DNA from: Rubrivivax sp.
GTDB lineage: Bacteria > Pseudomonadota > Gammaproteobacteria > Burkholderiales > Burkholderiaceae_C
Assembly: GCA_020852865.1 (NCBI GenBank)
Contig: JADYZZ010000038.1
Location: 48,923-112,922 of the forward strand
Direction of reading: 5' to 3'
Length of the DNA: 64,000 bases
Positions 51,157 to 58,997 of the stretch are shown here, piece by piece (position 1 is the first letter of the stretch; the number at the start of each line of letters is the position of its first letter). The notes beneath the pieces were generated by a model, which worked only from the letters and a program-made list of their open reading frames with translations, was not told where the DNA came from and did no database searches. The translations under genes and the position numbers were made by a program.

Positions 51157-52295
51157 CGCACCGCCCCTTGCGCGCGCAGCGCGGCGATTCCAGCGGCGTC
51201 GTAGCCGGCCTCGGCAAGCAGCTCGTCGGTGTGCGCACCGATCTGCGGCGCGGCGCGCGGCGGCGGCGCCGGCGTACGGTCGAAGCGCGGCGCCGGCGCA
51301 GGCTGCACGACGCCGTCGATCGTCACGAAGGCCGCGCGCGCACGCGCGTGGCGGTGCTGCGCCGCCTCCGCGAACGTGAGCACCGGCGCGAAGCACGCGT
51401 CGCTGCCTTCGAGCCGCTCGCACCACGCCTCGCGCGTGTGCCGGCGCACCGCGGCGGCGATCGCCGCACGCATCTCGGGCCACAGGCTGCGGTCGTACTG
51501 GCGTGCGACGAAACGCGGCTCGAGCTCGAGCGCGGCCGCCAGCTGCGCGAAGAACTTGGGCTCGAGCGCGGCCAGGCTGACCCAGCGGCCGTCGGCCGTC
51601 TCGTAGCTTCCGTAGAAGGGTGCACCGCCGTCGAGCAGATTGCCGCCGCGCTCGTCGCTCCACTGGCCGGCTGCGGCAAGGCCGTAGAACATCGATGCGA
51701 GCGAGGCCGCGCCGTCGACCATCGCCGCATCGACCACCTGGCCGCGCCCCGAGTGCTGGCGCTCGTGCAGCGCAGCCAGCACGCCGAAGGCGAGGTAGAG
51801 GGCGCCGCCGCCGTAGTCGCCGACGAGGTTGAGCGGCGGCAGCGGAGCGCCGCCGGCCGCGCCGATGGCGTGCAGCGCGCCGCTGAGCGCGATGTAGTTC
51901 AGGTCGTGCCCGGCGGCCTGCGCCAGCGGCCCCTGCTGGCCGAAGCCGGTCATGCGGCCGTAGACGAGGCGCGCGTTGCGCGCCATGCAGTCGGTCGGGC
52001 CGAGCCCGAGCTTCTCGGTGACGCCGGGCCGGAAGCCCTCGATCAGCACGTCGGCACGATCGGCGAGCCGCAGCACCGCCTCGCGGCCGGCCGGCGACTT
52101 CAGGTCCGCCGCCAGCGAGCGCCGCCCGCGCGCGTTGACGTCGTGGCGCGGCGCCATCGCCACGCCCAGGCCGCTGGCCTCGAGGCGGTCGACTCGCACC
52201 ACGTCGGCGCCCAGGTCGGCCAGCAGCATGCAGCACATCGGGGCCGGGCCGATGCCGGCGAGTTCGACGACGCGCAATCCGTTCAATGGTCCCAT
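51153..52295 (-). CDS. CaiB/BaiF family CoA transferase (alpha-methylacyl-CoA racemase type)
   Basis: This 380-residue family III CoA-transferase-fold protein begins LRVVELAGIGPAP, has LLADLGADVVRVDR, a GF-x-GVTEKLGLG segment and GHDLNYIALSG. The GHDLNY sequence with His-Asp favours the alpha-methylacyl-CoA racemase branch, which epimerises 2-methyl-branched acyl-CoAs. The start at 52295 gives MGPLNGLRVVELAG. It is coupled to the downstream NUDIX-hydrolase fusion by a 4-base overlap. Confidence 0.9.
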   Translation of the reverse strand: MGPLNGLRVVELAGIGPAPMCCMLLADLGADVVRVDRLEASGLGVAMAPRHDVNARGRRSLAADLKSPAGREAVLRLADRADVLIEGFRPGVTEKLGLGPTDCMARNARLVYGRMTGFGQQGPLAQAAGHDLNYIALSGALHAIGAAGGAPLPPLNLVGDYGGGALYLAFGVLAALHERQHSGRGQVVDAAMVDGAASLASMFYGLAAAGQWSDERGGNLLDGGAPFYGSYETADGRWVSLAALEPKFFAQLAAALELEPRFVARQYDRSLWPEMRAAIAAAVRRHTREAWCERLEGSDACFAPVLTFAEAAQHRHARARAAFVTIDGVVQPAPAPRFDRTPAPPPRAAPQIGAHTDELLAEAGYDAAGIAALRAQGAVR

Positions 52296-52399
52296 GTGGC
52301 GAGTGTGCCCGAACGCAGCCGCGGCATCGCCCGGCCGGGCTTTGCGGAGCTTTACGCCGACAGGGTCAACGGCGTCGGAAGCCGGCCCGCTCGCACGGC

Positions 52400-52966
52400 A
52401 TGAACAAGACGGAACCGCGGCGTGCGGCAGGCCGGCGTGCACGCGGCGCGGCGGGCTTGCTCGCCGCGCTGCTGCTGGCCGGCTGCGTGGTCGCACCGGC
52501 GGTGCCTCGCCCGCCCTATCCGGCACCGCCTGCCGCGCCGGTGCGGGCGATGTACTTCTACCCCGAGCGTGGGCAGGACGCGGCGCGCCAGGACCGCGAC
52601 CGCTACGAGTGCTGCCGCTGGGCGGTACGCGAGACAGGCTTCGACCCCGGCATGACGCCCACGCGCGCAGCGCGTCCCGTGGCCGGCATGCCGCCGCCGC
52701 CGAGCGGCGCCGCCGTCGTGGCCGGGAGCGCGACCGGTGCCGTGGTCGGCGCCGTGGCCTCGCCGGGCCGTGCCGGTGAAGGCGCGGTGATCGGAGCCAT
52801 CTTCGGCGCCCTGCTCGGCGCCGCGGCCCAGGACAGCCGCGCGCACGCCTACGAAGCTGCGCGCGCCCGCGCGGCCGAGGCCCAGGCGCGTGCCCGCATG
52901 CCGCTGGACGATTTCCATCGCGCCATGTCTGCCTGCATGGGTGGTCGCGGCTACCGGGTCGGGTGA
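52400..52966 (+). CDS. Glycine-zipper lipoprotein
   Basis: This 188-residue protein has a lipobox (LLLAGC, Cys about 32). A Pro-rich spacer is followed by RYECCRWAVRETGFDP, then a glycine-zipper segment (AVVAGSATGAVVGAV and AVIGAIFGALLG). The C-terminus SACMGGRGYRVG pairs with the earlier Cys-rich motif. The last part recurs in the next gene. It is probably anchored in the outer membrane; function is unknown. Confidence 0.75.
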   Translation: MNKTEPRRAAGRRARGAAGLLAALLLAGCVVAPAVPRPPYPAPPAAPVRAMYFYPERGQDAARQDRDRYECCRWAVRETGFDPGMTPTRAARPVAGMPPPPSGAAVVAGSATGAVVGAVASPGRAGEGAVIGAIFGALLGAAAQDSRAHAYEAARARAAEAQARARMPLDDFHRAMSACMGGRGYRVG

Positions 52967-53024
52967 GCGCCCGACAAGCGATGAAGAGAGCCTGTGGCGA
53001 CATGAGCCGGGAGCGGGGTGCGAG

Positions 53025-53729
53025 ATGAGCCGATCGGCAACGACGAGGCTCGCGCGGATGACCGCATTGGGCAGCGCGCTGGCGCTGGCCTGCGCCAGCC
53101 TGGCCGTGCAGGCCGACCCGCCCGGCCCGCCACGGCCCGGCGGCCCCGGCTGGCACGAGCGCGGCATGCCGCTGCCGCCCGGGCGCCGGTACGACGGCGC
53201 GCACGGACACCCACACGACTACCTCGCGCCCGGCACCGCGGTACACGTTCTTCCGCGCGGTAGCCGCGGCGTGCTTTGGGGCGGCGTCGACTACCGCTAC
53301 GCCGGCGCCGTGTGGTACGGGCCCGGCCCGCGCGGCTACGTCGTCGTGCGGCCGCCCTACGGCCTCGTCGTGCCCGATCTGCCGACCTTCGCCACCGTGG
53401 TCACCATCGCCGGCATTGCCTACCTCTACGCCAACGGCGTCTACTACCGCGACCATATCGGCGGCGGCTACGAAGTGGTGCCGCCGCCGGTGGACACCAG
53501 CGCGCGGTCCGGCAAGCCCGACCGCAGCTACGTCTACCCGCGCAACGGCCAGAGCGCACAGCAGCAGGCGAGCGACGAGTACGAATGCCACCGCTGGGCC
53601 GTCGCGCAGACCGGCTTGGACCCCACCGCCGCGGCCACCGGAGGCGGCATCGCGACGCCGACGCAGCGCGCCGACTACCCGCGCGCGCGCACGGCCTGCC
53701 TCGAAGGGCGCGGCTACACCGTGCGCTGA
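53025..53729 (+). CDS. Exported protein with DUF6515-like and YEC-RWA module
   Basis: This 234-residue protein has a signal peptide ending VQADP, a Pro/Gly/Tyr-rich middle (YGLVVPDLPTFATVV, YANGVYYRDH) resembling DUF6515-type exported proteins, and a C-terminal module EYECHRWAVAQTGLDP...ARTACLEGRGYTV. This module is shared with the preceding lipoprotein. No start-site conflict is seen. Function is unknown; tandem placement suggests related envelope roles. Confidence 0.75.
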   Translation: MSRSATTRLARMTALGSALALACASLAVQADPPGPPRPGGPGWHERGMPLPPGRRYDGAHGHPHDYLAPGTAVHVLPRGSRGVLWGGVDYRYAGAVWYGPGPRGYVVVRPPYGLVVPDLPTFATVVTIAGIAYLYANGVYYRDHIGGGYEVVPPPVDTSARSGKPDRSYVYPRNGQSAQQQASDEYECHRWAVAQTGLDPTAAATGGGIATPTQRADYPRARTACLEGRGYTVR

Positions 53730-53764
53730 GATCGAGGCTGCGGAGGTGGCGCGCCGCGAGGGCC

Positions 53765-53796
53765 GCGAGGGCTGCGGGCTGCGAGGGCTGCGGGCT
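53765..53796 (+). repeat. Tandem 16-bp duplication
   Basis: GCGAGGGCTGCGGGCT occurs twice in direct succession, followed by degenerate GCGGGCTCGCGGGCTC copies to about 53810. It sits in the 217-base gap between the exported protein and the acetyltransferase, where no gene is seen. It looks like replication slippage in GC-rich DNA. Confidence 0.7.
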
Positions 53797-53946
53797 CGCG
53801 GGCTCGCGGCGCTCGCCCGACGCGCGCGATCCGATCGCCCCGAGGGGCCAGACGCACTTGCCGATGCCTCATCGATGCCCGATGATGCGGCGCGGCGCAC
53901 GCTTGGTCGCGCCGCCCCCTCGACCGCGGCATCTTGCCCCACGCCC

Positions 53947-54453
53947 ATGATCGTCCTCGTGCCGATGCGCCCGGCGCAATTCGAGGAGTTCGCGCGCGCC
54001 ACCATTGCCGACTACGCGCGCGACAACGTCTCGGCACTTCGCTGGAGTGAAGACAACGCGCTGGAACGCGCTGGCGCCGAGTTCGGACGCCTGCTCCCGC
54101 AGGGTCTGGCGACGCCCGGCCAGGTCCTGTGCGAGATCCAGCATGAAGCCGGCGGCGAGATGCTCGGCTGGCTCTGGTACGCCCGGCTCGAGGCGGCGGG
54201 AGCCCGCTGGCTGTACCTGTACAACATCCGCGTTCTGCCGAGCCACCGCGGCCAGGGCCATGCGCGCGCCGCGCTCGAGCAGTTGCAGCGCCGCGCCGCG
54301 GAGCACGGCGCCGACGCGATCGAGTTGCACGTCTTCGCCGTCAACCCGACAGCGCACGCGCTGTACCGCTCGCTCGGCTACGGCATCACCGGCTACAACA
54401 TGATCAAGCGCCTGGGGCCGGCCTCGCAACCCGTCACTGCCCGCGCAAGCTGA
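53947..54453 (+). CDS. GNAT family N-acetyltransferase
   Basis: This 168-residue acetyltransferase has the acetyl-CoA site RVLPSHRGQGHARAAL (R/Q-x2-G-x-G/A) and the C-terminal VNPTAHALYRSLGYGITGYNM. Its substrate is unknown. The ATG at 53947 is the only well-placed start; ribosome-site evidence is weak. A disrupted TMEM175-like gene follows after 5 bases. Confidence 0.85.
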   Translation: MIVLVPMRPAQFEEFARATIADYARDNVSALRWSEDNALERAGAEFGRLLPQGLATPGQVLCEIQHEAGGEMLGWLWYARLEAAGARWLYLYNIRVLPSHRGQGHARAALEQLQRRAAEHGADAIELHVFAVNPTAHALYRSLGYGITGYNMIKRLGPASQPVTARAS

Positions 54454-54458
54454 CCCGG

Positions 54459-55130
54459 GTGGCCGATCTGCCCGTGCCGCGCGGCCGCCTCGATGCGCTC
54501 GCCGACGGCGTCTGCGCGATCGCCGTGACGCGGCTCGTGCTCGAGTTACGCCTGCCCGCGCTCGCCGAGGGAGCGAGCGATGCCGCGCTCGGACAGGCGC
54601 CCGCCGAGCTGGGGCCGAAGATGCTCGTCTGGCTGCTGTGCGCCCCCAGGGCTGGGCTGCGCCCAGCCCGCCCCCCGCGGGGGATCCAGCAAAGCGGCAG
54701 AGCCGCCTTTGCTCGAGAGCTTCCGGGTGACGGCGCTGCAATGGACTTCGAGCGTGCGGCTTTCGCGCCTGGTCGGTGACGGCAGCGCACCGGCACCGAA
54801 GCCCGAACTCGGACAACTCGCCCTCGTCGGCCTGCCGCCCTTCACGACCGCACTGATGGGTCAGCAGGGCAAGCTGGGCAGCGCCGCTGCCCTCTACAGC
54901 GGCCATCTGTGCGCGCTGGCGCTGCTGACGGCGGCGCGCGTGGCGCTGGCGCTGCCGGCGCCCTGCGCCGATGTCGCCACGGCCCAGGCACGAAGGCAAC
55001 TGCTCACCCGAGCCTGGCTGACGGTGGCCTGCACCGCACTGGCGCTGGCGCTCGCGCATGCGACGCCGGGCTGGAACATGCTGGCGCTGCTGCCGCTGGC
55101 GCTGTACCCGCGGGTGCAGCGCGTCGTGTC
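54459..55130 (+). pseudogene. TMEM175-like potassium channel gene, disrupted
   Basis: From GTG 54459 the reading gives RLDALADGVCAIAVTRLVLEL, the FSDGVFAIAITLL-type first helix of bacterial TMEM175 channels, then KMLVWLL. The frame then enters an inserted GC-rich element and ends. In a different frame from about 54712 the family resumes: SFRVTALQW, LPPFTTALMGQQGKLGSAAALYSG and a last helix LLPLALYPR. The two halves lie in frames 0 and 1, so the insertion shifted the reading frame. The conserved Phe of the FSDG motif is already Ala-containing. The product is very probably non-functional. Bases 55131-55400 after it show nothing recognisable. Confidence 0.75.
54649..54711 (+). repeat. Multi-hairpin REP/MITE-like element inside the TMEM175 pseudogene
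   Basis: Three inverted repeats stand in a row. GGGCTGGG-CTGCG-CCCAGCCC is at 54649-54669. CCCCCGCGGGGG is at 54672-54683. GCAAAGCGGC-AGA-GCCGCCTTTGC, with one bulged C, ends near 54712. The element separates the two halves of the channel gene. Such palindromic clusters resemble dispersed intergenic repeats of Burkholderiales; copies elsewhere cannot be seen from this window. Confidence 0.65.
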
Positions 55131-55400
55131 GCGACGCCGGCCGCAGCACCCGCAGCCCGAGCAAGGGCGCCCCCTCCATTGCGGGATCATCGCGGCTGCG
55201 CGGCGCGCCAGCGATGCCGGCGATCATCGCGACCGCGGCCTGCGTTTCAGCCTCACGCAAGCCATCCGGATGTTCGATCGATTTCGCCGCCAGCCCAGCC
55301 CGAGCCTGCACGGACGGGACATGCCCGCGCGCACGAGTCGGCGCGCACGCGCCGCAGGCGCTGCCGACCGGTCGGCAGCGCCCGGACGTCGGGCCGACGC

Positions 55401-56867
55401 ATGAGTGCCGGGGAGCGCAAGCGCCTGGGCATCGCCCTGCTGCTGTCGCTGCTGGTGCATGCCCTGCTGCTGAGTCTGAGCTTCGGCGGCGACGACTTCG
55501 GGCTGCCGGAGTTTGCGTTTCCGTGGCAGGCCCGGCGCGCCGAAGTGCCTGATCTCCAGCTCGTGCTGACGCCCGCTCCCGACGCTGCGCAGCGGGCCGC
55601 AGCGGTGGCCTCGCCGCCGACCCATGCGGGCGATGAGGCATCCACCGCCGACCAGCCCGAGGCGCCGCCCGCAGCAGCCGCCGAGGTCGCGTCCAGGCTG
55701 ACCGGGCAGCCTGCCGCGGAGCCCACGCCTGCGGTTCAGCCTGTGCCTGTCGCCGCTGCGGCGCAACCGGCTGGAACGCCCGCGCCCGAGGCAACCGTCG
55801 ACACGCGCGCGACCACGTTCCCGCCGCCCGACGTGATCGCAGTGCAGCCGCCTGCCGACGCGAACCTGGCGGTGCCCGCAGCCCAGCAGCCGGCGCCCGC
55901 CGTCGCCGCAGCGCCGAGCGCGTCGAGCGCGGCGGCATCTGCACCCGCACAAACCGTCGCCGAATCGCCCGGGCCGGGCGCACCATCGCCGCAGGAGGCC
56001 ACGCTCGAGGCCCGGCACCCGGAGCAACAGCGCGACGCGACCGTTGCCGAGGCAGCGCGCCAGGAAGCGCAAGGCCGGGAGGCAGAGGAAGCCGCTCGGC
56101 ACGAAGCAGCTCGTCAGGAAGCAGCCCGTCAGGAAGCAGCCCGTCAGGAAGCAGCCCGTCAGGAAGCAGCCCGTCAGGAAGCAGCCCGTCAGGAAGCAGC
56201 TCGGCAGGAGGCAGCTCGGCAGGAAGCAGCTCGGCAGGAAGCCGCTCGGCAGGAAGCGGCTCGGCAGGAAGCAGCTCGGCAGGAAGCAGCTCGGCAGGAG
56301 GCCGCTCGGCAGGAAGCAGTCCGCCAGGAGGCAGCCCGCCAGGAGGCAACCCGGCAGGAAGCCGATCGCGCGCGGGCGGCAGCCGAAGCCCAGGAGGCCC
56401 GGCGTGAAGCGGTCAAGCGCGCCATCGGCCGTCAGCTCGACGAAGAAGCGGCCAGGCGCCAGGCGGCCGAGGCCGCCGCCCGCAGCGCACCCGGCGCCGG
56501 GCCCGGCGCGAGCAGCCAGCGTCGCGGCCGTCTGTTCGGGCGCACCGACCTCAACACCGAACTCGTGCTCTATGCCGAGGCCTGGGCGCGCAAGATCCAG
56601 CTGAACATGACCTTCGACATGGTGCGTGACGCGGCCCGACAGCCCCACGCCGATCCGCTCGTCACGGTGGCGCTGCGCAGCGACGGCGCGGTCGAGTCGG
56701 TGACCTTCGTGCTCTCCAGCGGCCTGCCCGAACTCGACGAGGCGATCCGCCGCGTCGTGTACAGCCAGGCACCCTACGCGGCATTCCCGCCGGCGCTGGC
56801 GCGCGAGTTCGACGTGATCGAGATCCGCCGCACCTGGTACTTCGACATGGCGATCCGCCTGTACTGA
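55401..56867 (+). CDS. TonB/TolA-like energy-transducing protein with pentapeptide repeats
   Basis: This 488-residue protein has an N-terminal membrane helix containing SLLVH, the S-x3-H motif through which TonB and TolA couple to ExbBD/TolQR. A Pro/Ala-rich periplasmic stretch (residues about 60-215) is followed by 18 consecutive A-A-R-Q-E units (residues about 231-320). The C-terminal TonB domain spans about residues 390-488 (VTVALRSDGAVESVTFV and the final WYFDMAIRLY). No exbB/exbD or tolQR genes are nearby. It may energise a TonB-dependent receptor; a TolA role is the alternative. Confidence 0.85.
   Translation: MSAGERKRLGIALLLSLLVHALLLSLSFGGDDFGLPEFAFPWQARRAEVPDLQLVLTPAPDAAQRAAAVASPPTHAGDEASTADQPEAPPAAAAEVASRLTGQPAAEPTPAVQPVPVAAAAQPAGTPAPEATVDTRATTFPPPDVIAVQPPADANLAVPAAQQPAPAVAAAPSASSAAASAPAQTVAESPGPGAPSPQEATLEARHPEQQRDATVAEAARQEAQGREAEEAARHEAARQEAARQEAARQEAARQEAARQEAARQEAARQEAARQEAARQEAARQEAARQEAARQEAARQEAARQEAVRQEAARQEATRQEADRARAAAEAQEARREAVKRAIGRQLDEEAARRQAAEAAARSAPGAGPGASSQRRGRLFGRTDLNTELVLYAEAWARKIQLNMTFDMVRDAARQPHADPLVTVALRSDGAVESVTFVLSSGLPELDEAIRRVVYSQAPYAAFPPALAREFDVIEIRRTWYFDMAIRLY
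56091..56360 (+). repeat. 18 tandem 15-bp repeats coding AARQE
   Basis: Eighteen in-frame 15-bp units, consensus GCAGCTCGGCAGGAA, run without interruption. The first six full Q-type units use CGT for Arg and later ones CGG or CGC, so two sub-families expanded separately. Five adjacent units (56121-56195) are identical. The array is prone to length change without a frameshift, and encodes an alpha-helical or coiled rod. Confidence 0.95.
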
Positions 56868-56899
56868 ACGCCTCGTGCGGCACGCGTACAGTCGCCGGC

Positions 56900-57847
56900 A
56901 TGACCTTGCCCGCCTACGCGCCGCGCTGCGCCGCGCAATCGCTCTTCGTGCCGCTGCGCGGCCTGGACCACCATGTCAACGCCTGGGGCGACGCCGCGCT
57001 CGCCACGCCGGCGCGGCCGCCGCTCGTGCTGCTGCACGGCTGGATGGACGTCGGCGCCTCGTTCCAGTTCGTCGTCGACGCGCTGGCCGAGGTCGAGGGT
57101 CACGGGCGCCGGGTGCTGGCGCCCGACTGGCGCGGCTTCGGCCGCAGCACCGGGCCCGCGGCCGACAGCTACTGGTTCGCCGACTACCTGGGCGATCTCG
57201 ACGCGCTGCTCGACGCGCTGGCGCCCGGCGTCGCGGTCGACCTCGTCGGCCACAGCATGGGCGGCAACGTGGCGATGAGCTACGCCGGCCTGCGGCCGGC
57301 GCGCGTGCGCCGTCTCGTCAACCTCGAGGGCTTCGGCATGCCGCGCAGCGAGCCGCGGCAGGCGCCCAGGCGCCTGGTGCAATGGCTCGACGCGCTCAAG
57401 ACGCCGCAGACGATGCGCGATTACGCCAGCGCGGACGAGGTCGCGGCGCGCCTGACGAAGACCAACCCGAGGCTGGCCGCCGACAAGGCGCACTGGCTGG
57501 CGCGGCAATGGGCGCAGCCCGGCGCCGACGGCCGCTGGCGCGTGCGCGGCGACCCCGCACACAAGCGGCCCAATCCGCTGCCCTACCGCGTCGACGAGAC
57601 GCTCGAGGTCTGGAAGCTGATCACCGCGCCGCTGCTGTGGGTCGAGGGCGATGCGTCCGACCCCTCGCTGTGGTGGGGCGGCCGTTACTCCAAGGCCGAG
57701 TTCCACGAGCGGCTGGCGGTCGTGCCCCGGGTCGAGCGCCGCATGCTCGCCGCCTGCGGCCACATGCTGCACCACGACCAGCCGCAGGCGCTGGCCGAGC
57801 TGCTGGCGGACTTCCTCGCGCCGCAGGCGGCCGCGGGCGACCCGTAA
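56900..57847 (+). CDS. Alpha/beta hydrolase
   Basis: This 315-residue cytoplasmic hydrolase has oxyanion-region LLHGWMDVG, nucleophile elbow GHSMGG (Ser about 118), a likely Asp in VEGDASDP and a catalytic His in ACGHMLHHD. It is similar to MhpC-type and MEST-type hydrolases. The substrate is unknown. It stops 11 bases before prfB. Confidence 0.85.
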   Translation: MTLPAYAPRCAAQSLFVPLRGLDHHVNAWGDAALATPARPPLVLLHGWMDVGASFQFVVDALAEVEGHGRRVLAPDWRGFGRSTGPAADSYWFADYLGDLDALLDALAPGVAVDLVGHSMGGNVAMSYAGLRPARVRRLVNLEGFGMPRSEPRQAPRRLVQWLDALKTPQTMRDYASADEVAARLTKTNPRLAADKAHWLARQWAQPGADGRWRVRGDPAHKRPNPLPYRVDETLEVWKLITAPLLWVEGDASDPSLWWGGRYSKAEFHERLAVVPRVERRMLAACGHMLHHDQPQALAELLADFLAPQAAAGDP

Positions 57848-57858
57848 AATCCCGCGCC

Positions 57859-58963
57859 ATGGACACCGAAGAAATCAACGCCATCGGCACGCTGCTCGCC
57901 GATCTGAGCGATCGCACCCAGCAGCTCCGGGGGTATCTTTGACTACGAGCGCAAGGCGCTGCGGCTGAACGAGGTCAACGCCGCACTCGAGAACCCCGCC
58001 GTCTGGAACGAGCCCAAGCGCGCGCAGGAGCTGGGCAAGGAGAAGAAGCTGCTCGACACCGTGGTGGGCACGCTCGAGCGCCTGCAGCGGGGCCTGGGCG
58101 ACGGCCTCGAGCTGTACGAGCTGAGCAAGGCCGAGGACGACGAGGCGGCGCTGGCCGCGGTGCGCGACGACGCCCTGGCGCTGCGCGGCACGGTCGAGGA
58201 GCTCGAGTTCCGGCGCATGTTCGCCAACCCGGCCGACCCGCTCAACTGCTTCATCGACATCCAGGCCGGCGCCGGCGGCACCGAGGCCTGCGACTGGGCC
58301 GCGATGCTGCTGCGCCAGTACCTGAAGTTCTGCGAGCGCAAGGGCTTCAAGGCCGAGGTACTCGACGAGACCGAGGGCGACGTGGCCGGCATCCGCAGCG
58401 CCACCCTGCGCGTCGAGGGCGATTACGCCTACGGCCAGCTGCGCACCGAGACCGGCGTACACCGCCTGGTGCGCAAGAGCCCGTTCGACAGCTCGGGCGG
58501 ACGCCACACGAGCTTCGCCAGCCTGTTCGTCTACCCCGAGATCGACGAGTCGATCGAGATCGAGATCAACCCGGCCGACGTGCGCACCGACACCTACCGC
58601 GCCAGCGGCGCCGGCGGCCAGCACATCAACAAGACCGACTCGGCGGTGCGCCTGACGCACCTGCCCAGCGGCATCGTCGTGCAGTGCCAGAACGACCGCA
58701 GCCAGCACCGCAACCGCGACGAGGCCTGGGCCATGCTCCGAAGCCGCCTGTACGAGCACGAGATGCGCAAGCAGCGCGAGGCGCAGCAGAAGCTCGAGGA
58801 CGCCAAGACCGACGTCGGCTGGGGCCACCAGATCCGCAGCTACGTGCTCGACCAGAGCCGCATCAAGGACCTGCGCACCGGCGTCGAGATCAGCAACACG
58901 CAGAAGGTGCTCGACGGCGATCTCGACGCCTTCATCGCCGCCAGCCTCAAGCAGGGGCTGTAG
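57859..58963 (+). CDS. prfB: Peptide chain release factor 2, with programmed +1 frameshift
   Basis: RF2 terminates translation at UGA and UAA. The full 367-residue product needs a +1 shift: codons 1-27 from ATG 57859 end in CTT, then an in-frame TGA (57940-57942). Translation resumes from GAC 57941. The shifted frame carries the tripeptide anticodon SPF (VRKSPFDSS), and the catalytic GGQ in SGAGGQHIN (about residue 252). TAAAAT followed by CCCGCGCC just before the ATG looks like a -10 element with a short leader. Confidence 0.97.
57928..57943 (+). promoter_or_regulatory. RF2 autoregulatory frameshift site
   Basis: CGGGGGTATCTTTGAC contains the Shine-Dalgarno-like GGGGG three bases before CTT-TGA-C, the standard RF2 shift site. 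When RF2 is scarce, ribosomes pause at UGA and slip +1, restoring RF2 synthesis. Confidence 0.97.
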
Positions 58964-58997
58964 GCCCGATCCCCAGACCACACGAGGAGGCCGCAGC

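Noticed and set aside
55131..55400. Possible minus-strand coding fragment (KSIEHPDGLREAE-like reading)
   Set aside because: Short, with no start or family match and no neighbouring continuation; treated as chance.
53869..56349. Minus-strand frame with a long Leu/Pro-rich repeat opposite the TonB-like gene
   Set aside because: It is the antisense reading of the AARQE repeat array; the plus strand has the helix, repeat and TonB domain architecture.
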